A stretch of DNA of 64,000 nt from Caballeronia catudaia. GTDB taxonomy: Bacteria > Pseudomonadota > Gammaproteobacteria > Burkholderiales > Burkholderiaceae. The stretch covers positions 1 through 64,000 of the forward strand of contig NZ_FCOF02000008.1 of assembly GCF_001544755.2 (NCBI RefSeq), read 5' to 3'. This document shows, in pieces, positions 35,807-44,379 of the stretch. The first letter of the stretch is position 1. Each line of letters begins with the position of its first letter. The notes beneath the pieces were generated by a model, which was given only the letters and a program-made list of their open reading frames with translations, had not been told where the DNA came from and ran no database searches. The translations under genes were made by a program, and so were the position numbers.

Positions 35807-37144
35807 ATGCCGCAACCGCCACGCTACAAGCAAATCGTCGACCGCTTCGCGGACGATATCCGCAACGGGCGGCTGAAGCCGGGCACGCGACTGCCGACGC
35901 ATCGGCAACTGGCCGCGCGCGAAGGTCTCGGGCTCGTGACCGCCACGCGCGTCTATACGGAACTGAGCGCGATGGGTCTCGTCAGCGGCGAAACCGGACG
36001 CGGCACCTTCGTGAAGGAAACGACGCTCGCGCGGGAGCTCGGCCTCGATCAGGTCGCGATCGCGTCGGACATGGTCGATCTCAACTTCAACTATCCCGCG
36101 CTGGCGAGCCAGGCGGACCTTCTGCGCAATGCGTTGCGGCAATTGTCATCGGCGGGCGATCTGGAAGCGCTCTTGCGCTATCAGCCGCACGGCGGACGCG
36201 CGCGCGACCGCGAGTCGGTGGCGCGGCATCTTGCGCGGCGTGGGCTGGAGATCAGCGGCGATCGCGTGATGCTCGTCGATGGCGCGCAGCACGGCCTCGC
36301 CACGACCGTGATGGCGCTGCTGAAACCCGGCGATGTCGTTGCCGTCGATACGCTGACCTATCCCGGCTTCAAGATGCTGGCCGAGGCGTACCGGCTCGAA
36401 CTGGCGCCTTTGCCGGCAGCAGGCGCGGGTCCGGACGCCGACGCGCTCGATGCGCTATGCAAGCGCCGCCGTGTGCGCGCCCTCTATACGATGCCGACGC
36501 TGCACAATCCGCTCGGCTGGGTCATGACGGCTTCGCGCCGCAGGCAATTGGCGTCGCTCGCGCGCAAGCATGATTTTTTCATCATCGAAGATGCCGCTTA
36601 CGCCTTTCTCGCCGACGACGCGCCGCCGCCGCTCGCCGTCATCGCGCCCGAACTCACGGTGTACGTGTCGGGATTTTCGAAGAACGTCGCGACGGGACTG
36701 CGTGTCGGCTATGTCGCCGCGCCGCCCGAATGGGTGCGCAAGATCGAACGCGCGATCCGCGTGACGACCTGGAACACGCCTGGCGTGATGACCGCGATCG
36801 CGTGCGGCTGGCTCGAAGACGGCACGGTCGAGAGGCTCGAAGCTCAGAAGCGCGCGGATGCGTCGATGCGGCAGGTCATCGCGGCCCGCGCGCTGGGGCG
36901 GCTGAAGCGCGTCGCGCATCCGGCTTCGTACTTCGTCTGGCTGCCGATGCCGGAAGACGTGCGCGCGGACCGCATCGCGGCGGCGCTGGCGGAAGAGCGC
37001 ATTTCGGTGTCGATGGCCGAGCCGTTCTGCACGTCGGCGCACGTGCCGCATGCGTTGCGGCTGGCGTTGGGATCGGTGGATGCGGCGACGTTGGAACAGG
37101 CGTTGACGCGCGTGGCGGACGTGGTCGGGCGGTATGCGTATTGA
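35807..37144 (+). CDS. MocR-type regulator (GntR helix-turn-helix fused to aminotransferase domain)
   Basis: A 445-residue PLP-binding regulator. Residues 1-75 are a GntR winged helix (KQIVDRFADDIRNGRLKPGTRLPTHRQLA). Residues 95-445 are a fold-type I aminotransferase domain with PLP-binding Lys292 in SGFSKNVATG. MocR proteins sense PLP or amino-acid derivatives and usually control a divergent gene; here that is the DJ-1/PfpI gene. GAGGG precedes the start; the frame upstream is not protein-like. Confidence 0.9.
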   Translation: MPQPPRYKQIVDRFADDIRNGRLKPGTRLPTHRQLAAREGLGLVTATRVYTELSAMGLVSGETGRGTFVKETTLARELGLDQVAIASDMVDLNFNYPALASQADLLRNALRQLSSAGDLEALLRYQPHGGRARDRESVARHLARRGLEISGDRVMLVDGAQHGLATTVMALLKPGDVVAVDTLTYPGFKMLAEAYRLELAPLPAAGAGPDADALDALCKRRRVRALYTMPTLHNPLGWVMTASRRRQLASLARKHDFFIIEDAAYAFLADDAPPPLAVIAPELTVYVSGFSKNVATGLRVGYVAAPPEWVRKIERAIRVTTWNTPGVMTAIACGWLEDGTVERLEAQKRADASMRQVIAARALGRLKRVAHPASYFVWLPMPEDVRADRIAAALAEERISVSMAEPFCTSAHVPHALRLALGSVDAATLEQALTRVADVVGRYAY

Positions 37145-37287
37145 ATGCGGCCTTTTACGCCATTAAGCGTTTCCGTAGTCCGCAAACGATTGCCGCCGAT
37201 TTATGTTCCAATGGCTCCGATATTCCGTCTAACAAACCCCGATACCTCGGCGATACCCCATCGCGATGCATCGACTGGACATGGCCT

Positions 37288-39798
37288 ATGCGGACACAAT
37301 ACGAGGCATCCACGCCGGACCGGAAAATCAAGGCGGAGCACACGCGTCAGGCGCATTTCCAGCGATGGTTCGCCACCTTCGCCAGTCTCGCCCACTGCCG
37401 CCTGCCGCTTTCCGCTTATCTCCAGAAAGTCACCGACACGCTGAGGGAAGTCGCGGGCGTCGCGTCCGCGGTCGTGGAATGGATCGAAGGCGACGAGCTC
37501 CTGTATCGCGCGGCGAGCGGCGCGGCGGCGGCGCATATCGGCGTGCGGCTGCCGACGTCGGGCAGCCTGTCGGGACTTTGCATCACGCGTCAGCAGGCGC
37601 TCATCTGCCGTCATGCGGCGACGGATCATCGCGTGGACCGCGCGGCGTGCGAGGCGGTCGGCGCCGTGTCGATGGTCGTCGCGCCCGTCGTCTACGAAGG
37701 CCGCTCGGTGGCGGTGCTGAAGCTCATCTCCGGCGAAGTCGACTATTTCGGGCAGTCGGACATCAGCATTCTCAATGCGTTCTGCGCGTGCATCGCGGAG
37801 ACCATCGCGCGGGAAGAGATCGCGCAGGAAAATCGCAAGCTCCTGAAAGAGAACGCGAACGTCGCGGCGGATCTGACCGTCGAGTCGTCGCTGCGCATTG
37901 AGTACGAAAAGAAGCTCGCCGATGCCATGCGCCGCCGTCAGACGGTGCTCGACAACGCGCATGTGGCCTTCGTATCGATGGACGAAGCCGGCATGACCGT
38001 CGACTGGAACGAGGCGGCCACGCTGCTGTTCGGCTGGAAACCGCACGAGGTGACGGGCAAGGATCTCGCGTCTTTCATCGTGCCGGAGCGTTTTCGCGAC
38101 GCGCATCGCGCCGGGCTCACGCGCTATCTCGCGACGGGCGAGGCGCGCATGATCAACAAGCGCGTCGAGCTGCCCTCGCTGCGCCGCGACGGCAGTGAAT
38201 TCACCGCCGAGCTGACGATCAGCGAAGTCTGGTACGAAGGCCAGCGACAGTTCGCGTGCTTCGTGCACGACATCACCGACCGGCGCGCCGCGACCGAGGC
38301 GAACGAACGCCTGCGTCTGCTCATCGACTCGGTGAGCGACTACGCGATCTGCATGCTCGACCAGAACGGCTACGTGCGCTCGTGGAACGACGGCGCACAC
38401 GCGATCTACGGCTTCACGTCGGCGGAAGCGATCGGCCGCCACGTCGCGCTCTTTTATACCTCCGACGAGCACGGCCGCGACCGTCCAGGCGAGGATCTCG
38501 TGCTCGCGGCGCAACGCGGGCGCGTCGAGCACGAAGACTGGCACGTGCGCAAGGACGGCTCCGAGTTCTGGGCGCACGTGATCCTGAGCGCGCTGCCGAA
38601 TGCGAACGGCGACGCGCAGGGCTTCGTCAAGATCACGCGCGACATGACGGCGCGGCGGCGTCTCGAAGAGCTCGAAGCATCGAGCCGGCGCATGAACGAG
38701 TTTCTCGCGCTGCTCGGGCATGAGCTGCGCAATCCGCTCGCGCCGATCCGCAACGCGGTCAGCATCCTGAAGCTGAAGGCATCGGATGACGCCGACGTGA
38801 TCCGCAGCCGCCAGATCGTCGATCGACAGCTCGCGCATCTGACGAAGCTCGTCGACGATCTGCTGGAAGCCGGGCGCGTGAGTTCCGGCAAAATCCGCCT
38901 GACGACGGAGACGGTCGATATCGCCGATGTCGTGAATCTGAGCGTCGAAGCGAGCGAGCCTGTGTGCGACGCGCGCGGGCAGCGCATCATCGTGCAGGCG
39001 GGCGGCCAGCCGCTCTACGTCAACGGCGATCCGACGCGGCTCGTGCAGGCGCTCAACAACCTGCTCAACAACGCATCGAAGTTCAGCCCGCACGATTCGA
39101 CCATCACGCTCGAAGTCGGCCCGCGCGGCGGCTCGGTGCTGGTGCGCGTGACCGACGAAGGCCGCGGCATTTCACCGGACGCGCTCGGCATCGTGTTCGA
39201 TCTTTTCGTGCAGGAGCATCCACCGGGCGCGCATCCCGACGAAGGCGGCCTCGGCATCGGCCTGACGCTCGTGCGCGCAATCGCGGAGCTGCACGGCGGC
39301 CATGTCGAAGCGAAGAGCGGCGGCGTGGGACGCGGCAGCGCCTTCTCGCTGTGGCTGCCGCTCGCCGGGCCGCCCGCGAGCGGCGCGACGGCGGGCGCGA
39401 CCCCGTCCGCGAGCGCGAGCCGTCAGCTCGATGTGCTCGTCGTCGACGACAACCGCGATTCCGCCGACAGCATGACGCTGCTCGTCGACATGCTCGGCCA
39501 CAGCGCGCGCGCCGCCTACGATGGCGCGGGCGCGCTCGATTCATTCGATGCTGCGCGGCCTCAGGTCGTGCTGCTCGATCTCTCGATGCCCGGCATGACG
39601 GGCTTCGACGTGATCCGCCGCATGCGCGACGAAGACGACAAGCCCGGCAAGCGCGTGATCGTAGCCGCGATGACGGGCCTCGGTTCCGACGAAGACATCG
39701 CGCGCACGCGCGCCGCCGGTTTCGACGCGCATCTCGTCAAGCCGGTCGATCTTCCGGAACTGGAGCGCGTGCTGGCGCTGGCGGGGCGCGTCCGATGA
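37288..39798 (+). CDS. Hybrid sensor histidine kinase, GAF-PAS-PAS-HisKA-HATPase-REC
   Basis: An 836-residue soluble hybrid kinase. A GAF domain (about 27-175, with LPTSGSLSGLCITRQQALIC), PAS1 (215-335), PAS2 (345-460), HisKA with His478 in ALLGHELRNPLAP, HATPase (575-690; N box LNNLLNNASKFS, G boxes DEGRGIS and GLGIGLTLVRAI) and one receiver (712-832) with Asp764 in LLDLSMPGMTG. No membrane segment. The Cys-containing GAF motif could hold a chromophore but that is not shown. PAS2 is close in sequence to both PAS domains of the kinase at 3848. Its last 62 bases overlap the end of the convergent CoA-transferase gene. Confidence 0.92.
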   Translation: MRTQYEASTPDRKIKAEHTRQAHFQRWFATFASLAHCRLPLSAYLQKVTDTLREVAGVASAVVEWIEGDELLYRAASGAAAAHIGVRLPTSGSLSGLCITRQQALICRHAATDHRVDRAACEAVGAVSMVVAPVVYEGRSVAVLKLISGEVDYFGQSDISILNAFCACIAETIAREEIAQENRKLLKENANVAADLTVESSLRIEYEKKLADAMRRRQTVLDNAHVAFVSMDEAGMTVDWNEAATLLFGWKPHEVTGKDLASFIVPERFRDAHRAGLTRYLATGEARMINKRVELPSLRRDGSEFTAELTISEVWYEGQRQFACFVHDITDRRAATEANERLRLLIDSVSDYAICMLDQNGYVRSWNDGAHAIYGFTSAEAIGRHVALFYTSDEHGRDRPGEDLVLAAQRGRVEHEDWHVRKDGSEFWAHVILSALPNANGDAQGFVKITRDMTARRRLEELEASSRRMNEFLALLGHELRNPLAPIRNAVSILKLKASDDADVIRSRQIVDRQLAHLTKLVDDLLEAGRVSSGKIRLTTETVDIADVVNLSVEASEPVCDARGQRIIVQAGGQPLYVNGDPTRLVQALNNLLNNASKFSPHDSTITLEVGPRGGSVLVRVTDEGRGISPDALGIVFDLFVQEHPPGAHPDEGGLGIGLTLVRAIAELHGGHVEAKSGGVGRGSAFSLWLPLAGPPASGATAGATPSASASRQLDVLVVDDNRDSADSMTLLVDMLGHSARAAYDGAGALDSFDAARPQVVLLDLSMPGMTGFDVIRRMRDEDDKPGKRVIVAAMTGLGSDEDIARTRAAGFDAHLVKPVDLPELERVLALAGRVR

Positions 39799-41671
39799 GT
39801 CGCGCCGCGCCCGGCACCGCGCGCACGCTGGCGGGCGTCTTCGCCAGCCGATAAGGCACTTTCAGCACCGGCCAGAACGCGCCGTTCGCATCGCGCGCGG
39901 CGCTCAACATGTCGGCGAGAAAATCGCCGTCTTCGAGCAGTTCATCGACGCGCACGACCGGCACTGCTCTCGCAAGTTTCTGTGCCGCGACTTGCTTCGG
40001 CAACGTGATGCAGCATGCGCGTTCGGCGTCGGTGACATCGCCATCGATCCATACGTGGCCGTCGAGACACGCAAGCGCCTGGCCGCGCGATGGCTCACGG
40101 CCCGCCGCGAACAACGCGCACCACGCGGCGACGTCCTGCATCGATATTTCGACGAACGCGCCCGCCTCTTCCCTTCGCGATGCCAGCCGCGCGACGATCG
40201 CGAAAAGCGCCGCCTGGCCGCCGAGAATATCCGCGCCGGATGCGCCGATCTTGACCGGCGCGCCGTCGCTGCGGGTGAGATCCATGAGACCGCCCATCGC
40301 CTGAATGACGGTGTCGAACGCGGGCCGCGACGGATACGCCGACGCAATTCCAAAGCCCGATATCGAGCAATAGACGAGACGCGGATTGATCGCGCCGAGC
40401 GTCTCGCGCGTGAAGCCGAGTTTCGCGAGCGCGCCGGGGCGCAGGTTTTCGACGAGCACGTCGGCATCCGCGAGCAGCGTGCGCAAATGCGCGCGATCGC
40501 TTTCCTGCTTGAGATCGAGCGCGATCGTCTCCTTGTCCGTGTTGTTGAGCGCGAAGAAATAGCTCGTGCCGCCCTGCCCCGGCAGCCACGAACGCGCGAC
40601 TTCGCCCTCGGGCGGCTCGATCTTCACGACATGCGCGCCGAGCGCCGCGAGATGCCTGGCGACGAGCGGCGCCGTCGTGTACTGGCCGATCTCGATGACT
40701 TTTACGCCTGCGAGCGGCGCTGCGTTCGCGTCTTCGTGCGTGGGCCGACTCGCGACAGCGCGCGCTTCGCTCAACGCAGACGTTTCGAAAATGGAAACGT
40801 GCTTGTACGTGTCAGCATCGATGCCGCGCGTTTCGATCGCATGCGCAGCCTCCGCATGACGCATGCGGAAGTTCGGCTCGCGCGGCAATTCCCCGATGCC
40901 GACGATCGGCCCCGCCGCCACGCCGATGCGCTCGCAGATGCGCGTGCAATCGTCGGTGGCGAGCGTCGCCGTCCACGTTTCGATGAGCGCGTCGAGTTCA
41001 TCGACATGTTGCACGCGACGGCCGAGTGTCGCGAAACGCGCGTCGTCGAGTTGCGGCACGCACGCTTCCTGCCTGAGCTTGCGCCATTGCTCTTCGGTGC
41101 TCGTGCAGATCAGAATCCAGCCGTCGCGCGTGCGGTAGGCGTTCCACGGCGCGCATGCGGGATGGCGATTGCCCACGCGCGCCGCCGTGCGACCGGCGAA
41201 TGCCGCGGGCAGGAAGGTCGTGAGCGCGCTCGCCGCGCAGCCGCTCAATGTCACGCCGATGTTCTGCACGATGCCGCGCGTGCGCTTCACCCGCACCGCC
41301 GACGCAATCGCCGCCGACGCATACAGCGCGGCCGACACTTCCGTGAATGGAATGCCGATACGCACCGGCGCACCGTGCGCGAAGCCGGTCGTGTCCATGA
41401 GGCCGCTCATCGCCTGGATTTGCGCATCCGACCAGGGCGCGCCGGCACGCGAATCCTGCGGCGGCGTCGCGGTGATATCGCACACGATGACTGCGCCCGA
41501 TGCTTTCCAGCCAGCGGCATCATCCACATCCGACGAAATCACGATCACGTCGTAGTCCGTCGAATCCGCCGCGGTGAAATCCACCGTCGCGCCCGCATGT
41601 TCGAGCAACGTCGCGCACAGCTTCACCGCATCGCGCGCGCCGCAGGCCAGCACTTTCAAACCTTCCAGCAT
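39737..41671 (-). CDS. Tandem CaiB/BaiF (type III) CoA-transferase
   Basis: A 644-residue protein with two family III CoA-transferase segments. The first (1-305) has lost the usual N-terminal active-site region; the second (about 318-640) is near complete with GVKVIEIGQYTTAPLVARHLAALGAHVVKIEPP and VLVENLRPGALAKLG. The expected catalytic Asp region falls in the join. It would move CoA to a carboxylic acid at the start of a catabolic route. AAGGAG lies six bases before the ATG. LysR is divergent 58 bases away, and hydratase, SDR, permease and thiolase genes follow. Its end overlaps the sensor kinase gene tail to tail. Confidence 0.85.
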   Translation of the reverse strand: MLEGLKVLACGARDAVKLCATLLEHAGATVDFTAADSTDYDVIVISSDVDDAAGWKASGAVIVCDITATPPQDSRAGAPWSDAQIQAMSGLMDTTGFAHGAPVRIGIPFTEVSAALYASAAIASAVRVKRTRGIVQNIGVTLSGCAASALTTFLPAAFAGRTAARVGNRHPACAPWNAYRTRDGWILICTSTEEQWRKLRQEACVPQLDDARFATLGRRVQHVDELDALIETWTATLATDDCTRICERIGVAAGPIVGIGELPREPNFRMRHAEAAHAIETRGIDADTYKHVSIFETSALSEARAVASRPTHEDANAAPLAGVKVIEIGQYTTAPLVARHLAALGAHVVKIEPPEGEVARSWLPGQGGTSYFFALNNTDKETIALDLKQESDRAHLRTLLADADVLVENLRPGALAKLGFTRETLGAINPRLVYCSISGFGIASAYPSRPAFDTVIQAMGGLMDLTRSDGAPVKIGASGADILGGQAALFAIVARLASRREEAGAFVEISMQDVAAWCALFAAGREPSRGQALACLDGHVWIDGDVTDAERACCITLPKQVAAQKLARAVPVVRVDELLEDGDFLADMLSAARDANGAFWPVLKVPYRLAKTPASVRAVPGAARLIGRAPPAPARAPVPEDRPA

Positions 41672-41729
41672 GATCGTCTCCTTGTTTCTACGGCTGGCGC
41701 GTCATCGCGCACGTTGCTACCATTTTTCG

Positions 41730-42614
41730 ATGCGAACCCTACCGTCACTCAACGCGCTGCGCGCCTTCGAAGTCTGCGGCCGCCTGCTCAGCATTCAACT
41801 CGCCGCCGATGAGCTGAACGTCACGCCCGCCGCCGTCAGCCGGCAGATCAAGCTGCTCGAAGATCAGCTCGGCGTGCTGCTGTTCGAGCGCGGGCATCGC
41901 GCGATCACGCTCACGCCGATGGGCTCGCGCTATCTCGCCGACGTCATCCGCAGCTTCGACACGCTGCGCACCGCGACCGTCAATCTCACCGAAGCCCGCA
42001 AGCGCCGTACGCTGAAAATCCGCGCCTACACGACCTTTTCGATGAACTGGCTGCTGCCGCGTCTTTCGACGTTTCATCGCGATCATCCGGATATCGAAGT
42101 GAGCCTGACGACATCGCTTCAGCCGGTCGACTTCAACACCGAAGACGTCGATGGCGCGATTCGTCTTTCGCATGCGCCGTCATCCGATCTCGGTTTCGAC
42201 CGGCTCGTGCCGAACGAACTCGTGCCCGTATGCAGCCCGGCGTTTCTGCAAGCGCATCCCGAGCTCGGCGACGCCACGCCCGAAGCCTTGCGCAACGTGC
42301 CGCTGCTGCATTCGCTCGCGCGCCGCGAAGACTGGGCCACATGGCTCGACGCAGTCGGCGTGCGCGGCGTGAATCCGCTCGGCGGCCTCTCCTACGAAAG
42401 CTCGATCCTCGCGTACTTCGCGGCGACGCAAGGGCACGGCATCGCGATGGCGCAGCGCGTGCTCGTCGAGGATCAGTTGCAGGCGGGCACGCTCGTCATG
42501 CCGTTTTCCTTCGTGCTCGATCTCGGCGCATTCACGTACTACCTGATCTATCCGCCCGCGCATCTGTCGAATCCCGAGTTCGCCGCGTTTCGCACGTGGC
42601 TGCTTTCCGCGTGA
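41730..42614 (+). CDS. LysR family regulator (GcvA-like)
   Basis: A 294-residue LysR regulator. The N-terminal helix-turn-helix is in PSLNALRAFEVCGRLLSIQLAADELNVTPAAVSRQIKLLE (positions about 5-45), with a periplasmic-binding-fold effector domain from about 90. The GcvA-like start (RTLPSLNALRAFE) is typical. It is divergent from the CoA-transferase gene and convergent with the hydratase gene four bases away, so it probably controls the surrounding CoA-ester catabolic genes. Confidence 0.9.
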   Translation: MRTLPSLNALRAFEVCGRLLSIQLAADELNVTPAAVSRQIKLLEDQLGVLLFERGHRAITLTPMGSRYLADVIRSFDTLRTATVNLTEARKRRTLKIRAYTTFSMNWLLPRLSTFHRDHPDIEVSLTTSLQPVDFNTEDVDGAIRLSHAPSSDLGFDRLVPNELVPVCSPAFLQAHPELGDATPEALRNVPLLHSLARREDWATWLDAVGVRGVNPLGGLSYESSILAYFAATQGHGIAMAQRVLVEDQLQAGTLVMPFSFVLDLGAFTYYLIYPPAHLSNPEFAAFRTWLLSA

Positions 42615-42618
42615 TGTT

Positions 42619-43422
42619 TCAACGTCCGCGATAAAGCGGCTTGCGCTTCTCCGCGAACGCCTTGCGCCCTTCCACGCGGTCTTCCGATTCGCGCATCGCG
42701 CCCCACGCGAGTTCCGTGAATTCGAGCGCCTGCGCGAGCGGCACGTTGGCGCTCGTTTCGATGACCTTCTTGATCATCTGCACTGCGAGCGGCCCGTTCG
42801 ACGCGATGCTTCGCGCGAGCGTGAGCGCATCGTCGAGCAACGCTTCCGGCTCCGCGATATCCGATATCAAACCGATCCGATGCGCGTACTCCGCATCGAT
42901 CTTTGCGCCGGTGAAAAGCATCTTCATCGCAATCGCCGATGGCACCGCGCGCTGCAACGCCTGAATGCCGCACACGGCCGGAATGCTCGCGACGACCGCT
43001 TCCGGCAGGCCGAACACCGCGCTCTTCGATGCGATGCGCAGATCGCATTGCAGCGCGAGTTCGAGGCCGCCGCCGAGGCAATAACCATTGATCGCGGCGA
43101 TCATCGGCTTGAAGATGCGCAGCGAGCTCAGCTCCATCAGGCGCACATAGATGCCTTCCGCGCCCGCGCGATCGATCGACTTCACGAACGACGATCCGAA
43201 CGATGTCGATGGCGGCAACGTGCGCTTCAGATCCGCGCCGACGCAAAACGATTTCGCGCCCGCGCCGGTGATGACGATGACACGCACGTCGTCATCGTCG
43301 CGTGCATTGGCGAGCTGCGCGCGCAGTTCGGTGAGGCTGTCGAGGTCGAGCGCGTTGAGCGCTTCGGGCCGATCGAGCGTCACGACGGCGACGTGATCGG
43401 ACACGCTATAGCGAAAGGTCAT
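42619..43422 (-). CDS. Enoyl-CoA hydratase/isomerase family protein
   Basis: A 267-residue crotonase: LDRPEALNALDLDSLTELR at the start, oxyanion segments FCVGADLKRT and GYCLGGGLELALQCDLRIA. AAGGAG lies seven bases before the chosen Met (the longer frame is not protein-like). It is the second gene of a reverse pair, 10 bases after the SDR stop. It would hydrate an enoyl-CoA in a beta-oxidation-like path. Confidence 0.9.
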   Translation of the reverse strand: MTFRYSVSDHVAVVTLDRPEALNALDLDSLTELRAQLANARDDDDVRVIVITGAGAKSFCVGADLKRTLPPSTSFGSSFVKSIDRAGAEGIYVRLMELSSLRIFKPMIAAINGYCLGGGLELALQCDLRIASKSAVFGLPEAVVASIPAVCGIQALQRAVPSAIAMKMLFTGAKIDAEYAHRIGLISDIAEPEALLDDALTLARSIASNGPLAVQMIKKVIETSANVPLAQALEFTELAWGAMRESEDRVEGRKAFAEKRKPLYRGR

Positions 43423-43432
43423 CGTCGGCTCC

Positions 43433-44188
43433 TTACACGCTCGGCGACGCGAGCGAGCGCCCGCCGCACACATAGAGCGTTTGCCCCGTGATGTACGACG
43501 CCTCGGGCCGCGCGAAAAAGCGCACCGCTTCCGCGATATCGTCGGGCGTGCCGATGCGCTGCACCGGCACCGATTTCTTCAGCTTCTCCTGAATCTCGCT
43601 ATCGAAGGCCTGAAACAACGGCGTATCGACGATGCCAGGCGCGACCGCGTTCACCGTCACGCCGTCCTTCGCCCATTCGAGCGCGAGACTGCGCGTGAGA
43701 CTCACGACGCCGCCCTTCGCCGCCGAATAGTTCGTCTGCCCCGCACCGCCGAGCCACGCGCGCGACGAGATGTTCACGATGCGCCCGTACTTCGCCGCGC
43801 TCATAGGCGTGAGCACCGCGCGGCAGCACAGGAATTGCGACTTCAGATTCACGTCGATGACGGCGTCCCAGTCGTCGTCGCTCATGCGCGTGATGCGCTT
43901 GTCGCGCACGATGCCCGCGTTGTTCACGAGCACGTCGATTCTTTGGAAGCGCTCGATCACGGCTTCCACCGCATGGTTCACCGATGCGCTGTCCGTGACA
44001 TCGACCGGCAGTGCGATCACCTCCGCGCCCTGCGCTGAAAGACGCGTCGCGGCTTCATCGAGCGCGGCGCGATCGAGATCGAACAGCGCGATGCGCTTGC
44101 CATCGCGCGCCAGTCCTTGCGCGATGCCGAAACCGATGCCCTTCGCGCCACCGGTGACGATCGCGACTTCTTTTGCCGTTGCATTCAT
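43433..44188 (-). CDS. SDR family oxidoreductase (FabG-like)
   Basis: A 251-residue short-chain dehydrogenase: TGGAKGIGFGIAQG, LVNNAGIVRDKRI, catalytic YSAAK in TNYSAAKGGVVSLTRSLALEWAKDG. It resembles 3-oxoacyl reductases and 3-hydroxyacyl-CoA dehydrogenases. AAGGAG precedes the start. First gene of the reverse pair with the hydratase; divergent from the MHS permease across the 87-bp symmetric element. Confidence 0.9.
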   Translation of the reverse strand: MNATAKEVAIVTGGAKGIGFGIAQGLARDGKRIALFDLDRAALDEAATRLSAQGAEVIALPVDVTDSASVNHAVEAVIERFQRIDVLVNNAGIVRDKRITRMSDDDWDAVIDVNLKSQFLCCRAVLTPMSAAKYGRIVNISSRAWLGGAGQTNYSAAKGGVVSLTRSLALEWAKDGVTVNAVAPGIVDTPLFQAFDSEIQEKLKKSVPVQRIGTPDDIAEAVRFFARPEASYITGQTLYVCGGRSLASPSV

Positions 44189-44237
44189 TGCTGTCTCCTT
44201 GAACGAATGCCTCGATGCTAGGACGCCATACGCCATG

Positions 44238-44324
44238 CGCTCAACCGACATTTTTTGCGCGCTTGATTGAGTTTTCCTGATCGAAAAAAACTCAATCGAA
44301 ACCGCAAAAAATCTCGTTTGAGCG
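44238..44324. promoter_or_regulatory. 87-bp nested palindrome in the divergent promoter region
   Basis: Two nested inverted repeats share one centre, at 44281. The inner arms GATTGAGTTTT (44265-44275) and AAAACTCAATC (44287-44297) pair perfectly over 11 bases. The outer 22-base arms (44238-44259 and 44303-44324) match at 20 positions and begin with CGCTCAA. The core CTCAA/TTGAG therefore occurs four times. It lies between the SDR and MHS-permease genes and is probably a multi-site operator for a dimeric or tetrameric regulator such as the LysR protein. Confidence 0.75.
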
Positions 44325-44379
44325 ACGGATAAGCCAAACCTACGATGCGTCCATCACATACCCACACGGAGACGACATC

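Noticed and set aside
37201..39093. 630-codon frame antisense to the second sensor kinase
   Set aside because: Long only because GC-rich genes leave the opposite frame open; no ribosome site and no domain.
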